A DNA stretch of 64,000 nt from Agrobacterium tumefaciens (GCF_013337285.1 NZ_SUPW01000008.1:62001-126000); one strand, 5' to 3'. Positions 9,884 through 19,028 are shown, counted from the first letter of the stretch. Numbers and translations: made by a program. Notes: generated by a model from the letters alone, not told the origin.

Positions 9884-10882
9884 ATGATTATTATCGATCG
9901 CCGCAATCTCCTCAAACTCTCCGCCATCGGCGCCGCAACGCTCGCCGCCCCCGCCTTTGTGCGCACGGCAAATGCCAGAACCCGCAGCCTCACCGTTGCC
10001 TCGCTGTTTGCCGATGACAAGCCCGAGACGAAAATCTGGGTGAAGATCAGCGAACTGGTGGAGGCGAAGCTGCCCGGCCGTTTCCGTTTCAACATCGTCA
10101 AGAGCGGTGCGCTGGGCGGTGAAAAGGAAGTGGCGGAAAATATCCGGCTGGGCTCGGTGCAGGCGAGCCTTTCGACAGTCTCCTCGCTTTCGGGCTGGGT
10201 GCCGGAACTGCAAATCCTCGATCTGCCTTTCCTGTTCCGCGATGCCGACCATGTGCGCAAGGTGGTGACGGGCGAGACTGGCACTGATCTGAAGACCAAG
10301 CTCGCCGCCCAGCAATTCATCGCCGCCGATTTCATCAACTACGGCGCGCGCCATCTTCTGACCAAGGAACCGGTAACCCGGCCGGAGCAGCTGGAAGGCA
10401 AGAAAATCCGCGTCATCCAGAGCCCGCTGCACACCAAACTGTGGAGCGCCTTCGGCACCACGCCGGTCGGCATCCCGATCACCGAGACCTATAATGCGCT
10501 GGCAACCGGCGTGGCTGATGCCATGGATCTCACCAAGTCCGCCTATGCCGGCTTCAAGCTTTACGAGGTCGTGCCGTATCTGACGGAAACCGGCCACATC
10601 TGGGCTTCAGGCGTGGTCTATTACGGTGCGACCTTCTGGAACCAGCTGGATGACGAAGAGAAGAAGGTTCTCCTGGAAGCATCGAGCGAAGGCGCGCAAT
10701 ATTTCAACCAGCTGATCGTCGAGGACGAAGTGAAGTCCGTCGAGCTTGCGCTTTCCAAGGGCGGTAAGGTGCTGCAGCCGGAAGCGCTGGACGAATGGCG
10801 CAAGGGCGCGCAGGGCGTCTGGCAGGATTTCGCCGGCATTGTCGGCGGCATCGAGAAGATACAGGCTGTGCAGTCGGCCTGA
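9884..10882 (+). CDS. TRAP transporter substrate-binding protein (DctP family), Tat-type signal
   Basis: 332-residue extracytoplasmic binding protein. The N-terminus carries a twin-arginine-like signal (DRRNLLKLSAIG followed by a hydrophobic stretch and AxA site near TANARTRS), so export through Tat in folded form is likely. The DctP fold is seen in LPFLFRDADHVRKVV, LEGKKIRVIQSP and ATGVADAMDL. It is the binding component for the fused permease 16 bp upstream and ends the presumed SsuA-SsuD-TRAP operon, followed by a strong terminator. Candidate ligands are small sulfonates or other anionic organics; the sequence does not settle this. Confidence 0.92.
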   Translation: MIIIDRRNLLKLSAIGAATLAAPAFVRTANARTRSLTVASLFADDKPETKIWVKISELVEAKLPGRFRFNIVKSGALGGEKEVAENIRLGSVQASLSTVSSLSGWVPELQILDLPFLFRDADHVRKVVTGETGTDLKTKLAAQQFIAADFINYGARHLLTKEPVTRPEQLEGKKIRVIQSPLHTKLWSAFGTTPVGIPITETYNALATGVADAMDLTKSAYAGFKLYEVVPYLTETGHIWASGVVYYGATFWNQLDDEEKKVLLEASSEGAQYFNQLIVEDEVKSVELALSKGGKVLQPEALDEWRKGAQGVWQDFAGIVGGIEKIQAVQSA

Positions 10883-10904
10883 TAATACGGGCCTTCAAAA
10901 TCAG

Positions 10905-10943
10905 GAAACCCCGTGTGCTCTTCGGGCGCACGGGGTTTCTTTT
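10905..10943 (+). terminator. Rho-independent terminator after dctP
   Basis: GAAACCCCGTG (10905-10915) pairs with CACGGGGTTTC (10929-10939), followed by TTTT. It closes the plus-strand operon just before the convergent aztD stop at 10952 and is probably usable from both sides. Confidence 0.85.
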
Positions 10944-10951
10944 GTTCGGTA

Positions 10952-12202
10952 TCAGTGCGAAGCGCCGGAGCCGCCAACGGCAACGATGGAGTAGGGCTGG
11001 CCTTCCACCGCAAGCGTGCGGGTTTCCTTCAGGCTTTCCGCATCCACCACGCGCACCAGCGAATGGCGCGGATCGGAAATTGCGATCTGACCGTCGGCAA
11101 CGGCGAGACGCGGACGCGGATCGCGCCAATGGCCATCCTTGCTGTAGGGTTCGGTGACCTTCGCCTTGCGGGTGATGGCGCCTTCCAGCACGTCAAGCAC
11201 ATGCAGGTCGCCATCTTCCGTCAGGATATAGGCATTGCGCGGATTGGCGGGGTCGAGGATGAAATCGACGCGCCGGGTCGGCAACTCCACCAGACGGAAG
11301 GCGTCCTTGCTGTCAGGATCGATCAGGACGACCTTGTCCTCACCGTAGTTTCCAAGGAAAAACTGCATGGATTTGCCGCCGAGCAGCGTGCCGGTATAGG
11401 CTTTCGGGAAATCTTCCGGATAGGCCAGCATTTCGAGCTTCGGACCATCCGTGCCGCCCGGCCGGGCAACGAGAATGCCTTCCTTGCAGCCAAAGGCCGC
11501 AAGCCGTGCGGATGTCGCCTCACCGTGCAGATCGGTGCATGTCGCCTGTTCACCAACCTGCTTGCCTTCCCTGTCAAGAACGCGCAGCCCGATGCGGGGC
11601 GGCAGCGTGTCGGGTTTGGTTTCGATCTGCGTGTTGGGTACGGACACCAGAACGTAACGGCCCATGGTCACCGCCACGCCATGATGTGGGGCGGTCGTAT
11701 CGACGGTGCGGACCTTTGCCTTGCCGTCCAGCAGGGTGGCCTCATCGATGATCTCAGCCTTGCCGCCACGGTCGTAGAAGAGGATCGCATGGTCATCGTG
11801 GGGCACGACGTGGAACGGCCGTTTGCCTTCGAAGGTAACGGGCAGCAGCGCCGTATCTTCCACATCCAGATCGCGATGCTCGCCGTGGTCGGAAAAGACG
11901 ATGCCGGTCTTGATCACATGCACGATATCCGAATCTGACTGTGTGGCGAAAACAGTCTTGCCGGAGGCGCTGGCGGTCAGTGCCGCATAGCCCTTGAGGT
12001 CGTAGTGTCCGAGTTCCTTGCCGGTTTCGAAATTGATGGCGCGCACCACCGGCTGGGTGTGATCGGCGATGAAGAGACGCCATTCCTTGACGCTGTCGCC
12101 GCTTTCTTCCGCCTGCGCCACGCCAGAGGCCAGCGGCAGGGTGAGGGCAAGGCACGTGGCAAGCGCGCTCATGCCAAGGTGCTGTTGAAGGGAAAATCTC
12201 AT
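10952..12202 (-). CDS. aztD: Zinc metallochaperone AztD (periplasmic beta-propeller)
   Basis: 416-residue secreted protein with a Sec signal peptide (hydrophobic LATCLALTLPLASGVAQAEE) and a YVTN-like beta-propeller. AztD loads zinc onto the binding protein AztC of an ABC importer. Candidate metal-ligand histidines are abundant (ADHTQP, SDHGEHRDL, VVPHDDH, TAPHHG, CTDLHGEA). The start at 12202 is preferred because GGAAGGAA lies upstream. It is not accompanied here by aztABC, so it either serves a transporter elsewhere or acts alone in zinc storage. A near-perfect Zur-like palindrome lies at 12269-12286, upstream of the start, so zinc-limitation control is likely. Confidence 0.85.
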   Translation of the reverse strand: MRFSLQQHLGMSALATCLALTLPLASGVAQAEESGDSVKEWRLFIADHTQPVVRAINFETGKELGHYDLKGYAALTASASGKTVFATQSDSDIVHVIKTGIVFSDHGEHRDLDVEDTALLPVTFEGKRPFHVVPHDDHAILFYDRGGKAEIIDEATLLDGKAKVRTVDTTAPHHGVAVTMGRYVLVSVPNTQIETKPDTLPPRIGLRVLDREGKQVGEQATCTDLHGEATSARLAAFGCKEGILVARPGGTDGPKLEMLAYPEDFPKAYTGTLLGGKSMQFFLGNYGEDKVVLIDPDSKDAFRLVELPTRRVDFILDPANPRNAYILTEDGDLHVLDVLEGAITRKAKVTEPYSKDGHWRDPRPRLAVADGQIAISDPRHSLVRVVDAESLKETRTLAVEGQPYSIVAVGGSGASH

Positions 12203-12268
12203 GGTGTTCCTTCCAGACGTTATCATCCCTGTGCGGATACGAACCGGTGTCGGCTCTGAAGGATGATT

Positions 12269-12286
12269 GTAATGTTATTACGTTAC
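12269..12286. promoter_or_regulatory. Zur-box-like palindrome upstream of aztD
   Basis: GTAATGTTATTACGTTAC is an 18-bp imperfect palindrome. Its core ATGTTATTAC is identical to the core of the perfect palindrome before the COG0523 zinc GTPase (53932-53950). Both genes belong to zinc economy, which supports assignment to Zur. Confidence 0.7.
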
Positions 12287-12450
12287 GAGATTGCGTATTA
12301 GCATTACGTGCGGGGTCGATGTCAACCGATGCGGACGTCTTGGTGCGGAAAAATCTGGATGGAGACAGTGAGGCGAGAAAAAGGGAGGCGGGAGGAGGCA
12401 AGTGACGCTTCAGCGTCAGGCCGTATTTCCCGAAGGGCTGTAAAGCCGGA

Positions 12451-12478
12451 AAAAAAGCAGGCGCATCGCTGCGCCTGC
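12451..12478 (-). terminator. Terminator of the semialdehyde dehydrogenase gene
   Basis: On the minus strand GCAGGCGC and GCGCCTGC form an 8-bp stem with a six-base loop, followed by six Ts (12451-12456 read as A on the plus strand). It lies 12 bases after the dehydrogenase stop at 12490. Confidence 0.85.
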
Positions 12479-12489
12479 CTCCATCAGTT

Positions 12490-14001
12490 TTAGCGGATAT
12501 CCGCAGGCAGAACGTCCGAAGGGATGTTCTGGTAGGAAACCGGACGCGTGAAGCGGCGGATCGACATGGTGCCAACCGAGGTTGCGCCGAAGTTCGTCGA
12601 AGCCGGGTAAGGGCCGCCGTGAACCATGGCTTCGGACACTTCCACGCCGGTCGGGAAACCGTTGGCGAGAACGCGGCCTGCCTTGCGCTCCAGGATCGGC
12701 AGCAGCTTGCGGCCGAGTTCGGCGTCGCCACCGTCAAGATGCAGGGTTGCGGTCAGCTGGCCTTCGAAGCTCTTTGCGACTTCCAGCATTTCTTCCGGGC
12801 TATCGACCGTGACGATCAGGCCGAGCGGTCCGAAAACCTCTTCGGCAAGCGCGTGGTTGGCAACCCAGTCCTTGCCCGAAACGCGGAACAGGTAGGGCGT
12901 TGCATTGCGCAGATCGCAGGTGGTGGTCAGCACGTCACGCACGCCGTTGCCGGCGGCGATACGATCGCGGCCGTCACGATAGGCAGCGGCAATGCCGTCG
13001 GTCAGCATGACCTGCGGGCCGACTTCGGAAAGAGCTGCACGTGCGGTTTCGGCAACCGCATCCGCCTGCGAGGCGAGAACGACGGCGATGCCGGGATTGG
13101 TGCAGAACTGGCCGGCACCCATGGTCAGCGAACCGGCCCAGCCCTTGGCGATGGCTTCACCGCGAGCGGAAACAGCTTCCGGCAGCAGGAACATCGGGTT
13201 CACGGAACCGAGTTCGCCGAAGAAGGGGATCGGCTCGGGGCGCTGGGCGCAGAGATCGAACAACGCGCGGCCGCCGGCGAGCGAGCCGGTAAAGCCGACC
13301 GCCTTGATGCGCGGATGCTGCACGAGCGCGGAACCGACATCGCGGCGGCCGCCCTGGATCAGCGAGAAGACGCCGGGATGCAGATTGTGCTTCTTGACGG
13401 CGGCCAAAACGGCTTCGGCAACGATTTCACCGGTGCCGGGATGGGCGGAATGGCCCTTGACGACAACCGGGCAGCCGGCAGCCAGAGCGGCGGCGGTGTC
13501 ACCGCCGGCCGTGGAGAAGGCGAGCGGGAAGTTCGACGCGCCAAAGACGGCGACAGGGCCAATCGGGCGCTGCATCAGGCGGATATCCGGGCGCGGCAGC
13601 GGCTGGCGATCCGGCAGCGCTTCGTCGTGGCGGCGGTCGAGATAATCACCCTTGCGGATATGCGAGGCGAACAGGCGGAGCTGGCCAACGGTGCGGCCAC
13701 GTTCGCCCTGCAGGCGTCCTGCGGGCAGGCCGGTCTCGGACGAGCCGATTTCGGTGATGGCGTCGGCGCGTGCTTCAATCTCATCGGCGATGGTGTCGAG
13801 GAATGCGGCGCGCTCTTCGCGGGTGGTGTAGCCATAGCTCCAGAAGGCTTCTTCAGCGGCTTCCGCAGCCTTGTTCACCAGATCGACCGTGCCGACCGAA
13901 AAATCGAAAGCCTCGCCATGTGCAGGCTCGCTGCGGAATTTTGCATCCGTTGCGACCCATTCTCCTGCAACCAGATGTTTGCCGTGCGGCTTGAAACTCA
14001 T
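12490..14001 (-). CDS. Alpha-ketoglutaric semialdehyde dehydrogenase-type ALDH
   Basis: 503-residue NAD(P)-dependent aldehyde dehydrogenase of the group that oxidises 2,5-dioxopentanoate to 2-oxoglutarate, the last step of oxidative pentose, pentonate and glucarate degradation. Visible motifs are FGASNFPLAFSTAGGDT (cofactor region), FFGELGSVNP (general-base glutamate) and GAGQFCTNPG (catalytic cysteine). The length fits this subclass. The reading frame is open to 14226, but ATG 14001 is chosen because AGGGATGA lies at the right distance upstream. It stands alone with its own terminator. A dehydratase that could supply the pathway is at 62044. Other semialdehyde substrates remain possible. Confidence 0.85.
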   Translation of the reverse strand: MSFKPHGKHLVAGEWVATDAKFRSEPAHGEAFDFSVGTVDLVNKAAEAAEEAFWSYGYTTREERAAFLDTIADEIEARADAITEIGSSETGLPAGRLQGERGRTVGQLRLFASHIRKGDYLDRRHDEALPDRQPLPRPDIRLMQRPIGPVAVFGASNFPLAFSTAGGDTAAALAAGCPVVVKGHSAHPGTGEIVAEAVLAAVKKHNLHPGVFSLIQGGRRDVGSALVQHPRIKAVGFTGSLAGGRALFDLCAQRPEPIPFFGELGSVNPMFLLPEAVSARGEAIAKGWAGSLTMGAGQFCTNPGIAVVLASQADAVAETARAALSEVGPQVMLTDGIAAAYRDGRDRIAAGNGVRDVLTTTCDLRNATPYLFRVSGKDWVANHALAEEVFGPLGLIVTVDSPEEMLEVAKSFEGQLTATLHLDGGDAELGRKLLPILERKAGRVLANGFPTGVEVSEAMVHGGPYPASTNFGATSVGTMSIRRFTRPVSYQNIPSDVLPADIR

Positions 14002-14244
14002 TGTGCTCATCCCTGAAAATCTGATCCTGTGTGGAAAATCCACCCGATACCGTGACATGGGACCGAAAGGCGATAGCGTCAACGCCATCAGCCGCGATCC
14101 TCGCCCGGTCGCCTTCTGCATTAGCCCGTGTGGGGCCGCAACGAAAGGCGGTTTCGCAACTATTTGATCAAAAAGTGTGATTAATTGGGCGAGACGTGAA
14201 AAAGACCCGCTTCCGTTTACGCGCACGGCGTTTTATATGACGTC

Positions 14245-14598
14245 ATGATGACAAATAGACTTCCGAAATACATCGCCTGGTCGGTTCTTCTGCTGATCGT
14301 GATCGTTACAATCTGCCCGATCGGCTTTCGGCCTCACACGCTGACGACGGTGGGGATAGACCGTGCCGCCGCCTTCGCTTTCTGCTCGGCGGCTTTCGTG
14401 TTTGCCTATCCGCGCCACTGGCTCGCCGTCATCGTTGCGGGTGTCACTGCAGCTTTTGGTATCGAAGCGCTGCAGTTTCTGTCGCCCACACGTCATCCGC
14501 ATCTGATGGATGCTGCCGTGAAAGCCGCCGGCGCCATAGCCGGCGGGCTTTTCACCATTACCTGTCTGCTGTTCAGGGGACGACTGACCGCCGGCTGA
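14245..14598 (+). CDS. VanZ-like small membrane protein
   Basis: 117-residue protein with about three to four hydrophobic segments (IAWSVLLLIVIVTICPI, AAFAFCSAAFVFAY, WLAVIVAGVTAAFGIEALQ, AAGAIAGGLFTITCLLF) and the VanZ-like GIEALQFLSPTRHPHLMDA motif. Family function is unclear; VanZ itself gives low-level teicoplanin resistance. It is divergent from the dehydrogenase gene and convergent with uxuA. No clear Shine-Dalgarno sequence is visible, and the start could be either of two adjacent ATGs (14245 or 14248). Confidence 0.75.
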   Translation: MMTNRLPKYIAWSVLLLIVIVTICPIGFRPHTLTTVGIDRAAAFAFCSAAFVFAYPRHWLAVIVAGVTAAFGIEALQFLSPTRHPHLMDAAVKAAGAIAGGLFTITCLLFRGRLTAG

Positions 14599-14626
14599 CT
14601 GGGAAGCCTGCGGTCAATTATCTTGC

Positions 14627-15835
14627 TCAGCCTTGCCCGCTCGCCAGCCCGAAACGGCCATGCGACAGGGTGCGCTCGATACCGCGCAGCTCCGCCAGCC
14701 CTTTCAGCCGGCCGATGGCGGGATAACCGGGCTGCGCCCCGCGCGTCAGGTCGTCGAGGATTTCCTGCCCGTGATCGGGCCGCATCGGGATGGTGTGATC
14801 TTCACGGCCTTCGGCGCGACGACGGGATTCTTCCGACAGAAGTGCGGCGATGACGGCGACCATGTCGGTGCCGCCCTCCAGATGTTCATCCTCAAAGAAG
14901 GAGCAGGGCACGGTATCGGTGTCACGCGTCACATTGCGCAGATGCACGAAATGGATGCGATCGGCAAAACGGCTGGCGATGAAGGGCAGGTCGTTATCCG
15001 CCCGCGCCCCGAGCGAACCGGTGCAGAGCGTAACGCCATTGGCGCGGCTATCGACCTTTGAGAGCATATGGGCGTAATCGGCTTCCGTTGAGAGAATGCG
15101 CGGCAGGCCGAGCAGGGGCCATGGCGGATCATCGCCGTGAGCGCAGATATTGATGCCGACCTCTTCGGCAACCGGCGTCACCTCCGACAGAAAGTCGATC
15201 AGGTTCTGTTGCAGCCTTTCACGGTTGATACCGTGATAGGAGCGCAGTTTTTCGAGAAGCTGGGCGAGCGTATAACCATCCGCCGAGCCGGGCAGGCCCG
15301 CGCCGATATTGCGACCGAGAGCTGCGATTTTCGTGTCGGGCATGTCGGCGAAGCGTTTTGCCGCTTCCTCTACCAGCCACTCCGGATAATCGGCCTTCGC
15401 GGCGGGGCGCTTCAGAATATGAATGTCGAAGGCTGCGAAATCGGGAAGATCGAAACGCATCGCCTTTGCGCCGTGTCTGGTTTCCCAGCGCAGGTCGGTG
15501 CGGGTCCAGTCCAGCACGGGCATGAAGTTGTAGCAGACGGTGCGGATGCCGGAGGCGGAGAGGCGGCGCAGCGTCTCCTGCCAGTTGGCGATATGGTTTT
15601 TCCAGTCGCCGGTCTGCGTCTTGATCTCTTCGGAAACCGGCACGCTTTCGACCACGTCCCAATAAAGCCCGCCGGTCTTGATCGCCTCATGCCGCTTGGC
15701 GATCTCGTCCACCGGCCAGACATCGCCGGTGGTGATATGATGCAGCGCGCTGACGATGCCTTCCGCGCCTGCCTGAGCCGCATCCTGAACCGTGACCTTG
15801 TCGACCGGGCCGAACCAGCGCCATGTATGTCTCAT
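14627..15835 (-). CDS. uxuA: Mannonate dehydratase
   Basis: 402-residue enzyme converting D-mannonate to 2-keto-3-deoxy-D-gluconate in hexuronate catabolism (E. coli UxuA is 394 residues). The N-terminus MRHTWRWFGPVDKVT and the segments NICAHGDDPPWPLLGLPRI, CTGSLGARADNDLP, FVHLRNV and MRPDHGQ are characteristic, and the Cys/His/Asp residues within them bind the metal. GAGGAT precedes the start. It is the last gene of the minus-strand row GntR, dctP, dctQ, dctM, idnD-like, uxuA, which together looks like uptake and breakdown of a hexuronate or aldonate. Confidence 0.95.
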   Translation of the reverse strand: MRHTWRWFGPVDKVTVQDAAQAGAEGIVSALHHITTGDVWPVDEIAKRHEAIKTGGLYWDVVESVPVSEEIKTQTGDWKNHIANWQETLRRLSASGIRTVCYNFMPVLDWTRTDLRWETRHGAKAMRFDLPDFAAFDIHILKRPAAKADYPEWLVEEAAKRFADMPDTKIAALGRNIGAGLPGSADGYTLAQLLEKLRSYHGINRERLQQNLIDFLSEVTPVAEEVGINICAHGDDPPWPLLGLPRILSTEADYAHMLSKVDSRANGVTLCTGSLGARADNDLPFIASRFADRIHFVHLRNVTRDTDTVPCSFFEDEHLEGGTDMVAVIAALLSEESRRRAEGREDHTIPMRPDHGQEILDDLTRGAQPGYPAIGRLKGLAELRGIERTLSHGRFGLASGQG

Positions 15836-15851
15836 GTTTAATCCTCAAATA

Positions 15852-16898
15852 TCATTCTGCGGAAAATGTCAGTTGCACCTTGCAGGCGGCGGAGCGGTCT
15901 CCGGCCTGTTCGAATGCGGCTTTCGCGTCTTCCAGCGGGAAGCTGTGGGAAATGATCGGCCGCACATCGATCCCTCGCGAGGAGATCAGGCCGGCGGCGA
16001 TGGCGAACTCCTCGTGGAAACGCTGTGAGCCGCGCCAGAGGATTTCCTTGCCCACCAGCGCATTGAGCGGAATGGTGATATCGCCGGTGACGCCCACCTG
16101 CACGATGGCGCCGCGGGGGCGCACGCAGGCAAAGGCCGTGCGAAGCGCGGGGCCGGCAGCGGAGCAATCGAAAATGACGTCGAAATAACCCTTGTTTTCC
16201 TGATAGGGCAAAAGCGCTTCTGCGTCCTTCGCGACATTGATGGTGCGGTCTGCGCCCATGGCGGGTGCGCGTTCCAGCGCCGCATCGCTCAAGTCGGTGG
16301 CGACGATGACGCTCGCGCCGGCATGGCGGGCGGCGGCGATGGTAAGAAGGCCGATGGGGCCAGCGCCGGTTACCAAAACCTTGGCCCCGGTCAGATCGCC
16401 TGCCTGGGCGACGGCATGCAGGCAGACGGCGAGCGGTTCGGTGCAGGCGGCCTCGGCGGGCGAGGTGGCGTCTGAAAATGCCGCGCATTGTTTGGCGGGA
16501 ACCACCAGCCGGTCGCGGAACATGCCCTGCTCATGCGGCAGGCGCATGGCGCTGCCCATGAAGCGCATCTCGAGGCAATGGATCGGCTGGCCCTTCAGGC
16601 AGAAGTGGCAATGACCGCAGGGCTGCGAAGGGTTGACGGCGACGAGCTGGCCGATGGCAAGCCCGCTGACGCCCGCCCCCAAAGCCGCCACATGGCCGGA
16701 TGCCTCGTGGCCGCAGATGATCGGCTCGCGCACCCTGACCGGGCCGAAACCGCCATCCTGATAATAATGAAGATCGGAGCCGCAGATGCCGCCGGCCGCC
16801 ATGGTCAGCAGCACTTCACCGGGGCCGGGGCCATCGGTATCCTGTGTTTCGACGCGGATGTCCTTCGCGCCGTGTAGACGTGCCACGCGTGTCTGCAT
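15852..16898 (-). CDS. L-idonate 5-dehydrogenase-type zinc alcohol dehydrogenase
   Basis: 348-residue medium-chain dehydrogenase. It has the catalytic-zinc motif GGICGSDLHYY and GHEASGHV, the structural-zinc cysteines in QPCGHCHFCLKGQPIHC, and the nucleotide-binding VTGAGPIGLLTIAAAR. It is closest to L-idonate 5-dehydrogenase (IdnD), which interconverts idonate and 5-ketogluconate. In this operon it sits where a fructuronate reductase (UxuB) would be expected, so it may form the aldonate that UxuA dehydrates. AAAGGA lies upstream of the ATG, and uxuA starts 17 bp downstream. Confidence 0.85.
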   Translation of the reverse strand: MQTRVARLHGAKDIRVETQDTDGPGPGEVLLTMAAGGICGSDLHYYQDGGFGPVRVREPIICGHEASGHVAALGAGVSGLAIGQLVAVNPSQPCGHCHFCLKGQPIHCLEMRFMGSAMRLPHEQGMFRDRLVVPAKQCAAFSDATSPAEAACTEPLAVCLHAVAQAGDLTGAKVLVTGAGPIGLLTIAAARHAGASVIVATDLSDAALERAPAMGADRTINVAKDAEALLPYQENKGYFDVIFDCSAAGPALRTAFACVRPRGAIVQVGVTGDITIPLNALVGKEILWRGSQRFHEEFAIAAGLISSRGIDVRPIISHSFPLEDAKAAFEQAGDRSAACKVQLTFSAE

Positions 16899-16968
16899 GA
16901 CGGGGTCCTTTCGAATGCATTCATATCGGAAAAGCTGCGCGACGCCGGGCCGCGCAGGTCTGGTTCGA

Positions 16969-18375
16969 TCAGCGGATGAGGCCGAGCTGGGTCGGTAGCC
17001 ACAGCGTTACCGATGGTATGAAGGTGATCAGCGCCAGTGCCACAAAAAGCGGGATCATCCAGGGCAGGATGGCGAGCGTGGTCCGCTCCACCGACATTTT
17101 CGAAATACGAGACAGGACGAAGAGCACCATGCCGACAGGCGGGGTCAAAAGACCGATCATCAGGTTCAGCGTGACGATCAGGCCGAGATGCACCGGATCG
17201 ATACCGTAGCGCGCGGCGACCGGCATCAGGATCGGCACCAGAATGCTGATGGCGGCGATGGTGTCGAGAAACGCGCCGACCACGAGAAGCAGGATGTTGA
17301 CGATGATGAGGAAGGTCCACCAGTTGTCCGTCATCGCGAACATGAAGTCGGAGAACAGCTGGGCCGCCTGGCTCACCGTCAGCAGCCATGCGAAGATCGA
17401 TGCGGCCGTGACGATGAAAAGAACCGAGGCGGTCGTCTCGATCGTATCGAAACTGGCCTTGGCCAATGTCTTGAATGTCATGGTACGGTAACGCACCAGC
17501 CCGAGGAAGAGCGACCAGAGGACCGCAGCGACCGCCGCTTCGGTCGGGGTGAACCAGCCCATCGTCATGCCGCCGATCAAAAGCACCGGCGTCATCAGCG
17601 CCATCACGGCTGAGAAGTCGTAGTACCAGTCCAGCGCGACAAGCAGGGCGAGGCCGATAAGGACCGCGACATTGAGCGACAGACCGGCAAGGATCATCAG
17701 ATAGACAGCAACCGGAAAGCTCAGAACGATCACGATTTCCAGCGACGCAGAAAGAAGTTTTTTCAGTTCGAAGGGCGTGTCGGAACCCCAGCCCTTGCGT
17801 TTTGCGAAAATATAGACCGTCAACATCATCAGCACGGTCATGACGACGCCGGGAATGATGCCTGCCATGAACAGCGCGCCGATAGAGGCGTTGGCCATCA
17901 TGCCGTAGATCACGAAGGGCAAGGATGGCGGAAAAATCGGCCCGAGCGTCGCCGAGGCGGCGGTGACGCCGACGGCCGCTTCGACCGGATAGCCGTGATC
18001 CTTCATGGCCTTGATCTCGATGGTGCCGATGCCTGCGGCATCCGCAAGCGCTGTGCCCGACATGCCGGAAAAAACCACCGAACCGATGATGTTGACCTGC
18101 GCCAGTCCACCCTTCATCCAGCCGACGAGCGCCAGTGCGAAGCGGTAGATGCGGCTTGTGACCCCTGCGATGTTCATCAGATTGCCGGCGAGGATGAAGA
18201 ACGGCACGGCGATGAGCGGGAAGCTTTCGACGCCGGCGATCATGCGCTGGGCCGCGATGATATCGGGCGCCACGTCGTAGAGGATGAGATAAAGAAGCGA
18301 GCTGACGGCCATGGAAACGGCCACCGGCGTGCCGATGATGAGAAGCAGAAGAAATGAACCGATGAGCAAAAGCAT
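16969..18375 (-). CDS. TRAP transporter large permease (DctM)
   Basis: 468-residue 12-helix permease subunit. Typical segments are IAVPFFILAGNLMN, VFSGMSGTALADAAGIG, IFPPSLPFVIYGM and LLTPPVGMVLFVLS. It pairs with the DctQ gene three bases upstream (TAGaccATG, coupled translation) and the DctP gene before it. Given the uxuA and idnD-like genes that follow, the likely cargo is a hexuronate, aldonate or idonate. Confidence 0.94.
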   Translation of the reverse strand: MLLLIGSFLLLLIIGTPVAVSMAVSSLLYLILYDVAPDIIAAQRMIAGVESFPLIAVPFFILAGNLMNIAGVTSRIYRFALALVGWMKGGLAQVNIIGSVVFSGMSGTALADAAGIGTIEIKAMKDHGYPVEAAVGVTAASATLGPIFPPSLPFVIYGMMANASIGALFMAGIIPGVVMTVLMMLTVYIFAKRKGWGSDTPFELKKLLSASLEIVIVLSFPVAVYLMILAGLSLNVAVLIGLALLVALDWYYDFSAVMALMTPVLLIGGMTMGWFTPTEAAVAAVLWSLFLGLVRYRTMTFKTLAKASFDTIETTASVLFIVTAASIFAWLLTVSQAAQLFSDFMFAMTDNWWTFLIIVNILLLVVGAFLDTIAAISILVPILMPVAARYGIDPVHLGLIVTLNLMIGLLTPPVGMVLFVLSRISKMSVERTTLAILPWMIPLFVALALITFIPSVTLWLPTQLGLIR

Positions 18376-18378
18376 GGT

Positions 18379-18954
18379 CTAGATTCCCTGTGTGCTTACG
18401 GCTTCCTGAGCCTTTTCACGCACGGTTTGCTTGCCGGTGATGTCCTTGATGAAATTGTGCAGGGCACGCAGGAACATCAGCGCGAAAGCGGCGAAAACGG
18501 TGTAGAAGACAATGCCGCGCGGCAGGTCGACGGTGACCATTCGCTCATCACCCACGATTTCGAGATAACGCCACATCAGCCAGGTGATGTAGGCGAAGAA
18601 ACCGATGGTGATGAGATCGACGATCAACTCCAGAAAACGCCCGACGGGCTTCGGCACGAAGCGGTAGATCAGGTCGACGTGAATGTGCCGAAACATACGC
18701 ACGCACATGACCGAACCCAGAAAAACGACGACGACGAGGCAATTGGCGGCAATTTCTTCCGTCCATGCGAAGCTGTCGTTCAACACGTAACGGGTGAAGA
18801 ATTGCAGGAAGACGGAAAGGCCCATGCCCCAGAAAACGGCAAGGGTTATCCAGTCTTCCACGGCATAGGGCGAAAGATCGACGGGGCCGGTACCTTCTTC
18901 GAAGGCATGCGCCATTTCTTCCACACTGATGGGTGTGTTTTGATGGTCGGTCAT
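18379..18954 (-). CDS. TRAP transporter small permease (DctQ)
   Basis: 191-residue protein with four predicted helices (WITLAVFWGMGLSVFLQFFTRYV, LVVVVFLGSVMCVRMF, LIVDLITIGFFAYITWLMW, FYTVFAAFALMFLRAL). It has an unusually long polar N-terminus of about 40 residues. The frame is open to 19029, but ATG 18954 with GGAG upstream avoids overlap with the preceding dctP stop and is preferred. It is coupled to the DctM gene. Confidence 0.9.
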   Translation of the reverse strand: MTDHQNTPISVEEMAHAFEEGTGPVDLSPYAVEDWITLAVFWGMGLSVFLQFFTRYVLNDSFAWTEEIAANCLVVVVFLGSVMCVRMFRHIHVDLIYRFVPKPVGRFLELIVDLITIGFFAYITWLMWRYLEIVGDERMVTVDLPRGIVFYTVFAAFALMFLRALHNFIKDITGKQTVREKAQEAVSTQGI

Positions 18955-19028
18955 TGGCGGGAACTCCAGTCCGAATGTCTCGGTTGAGGATATCCCGGCG
19001 CCTGACGACGCCGGGACAGGCTCACGCA

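Noticed and set aside
12490-14016. Long antisense ORFs opposite the aldehyde dehydrogenase
   Set aside because: Mirror frames caused by strong third-codon GC bias; no family features.
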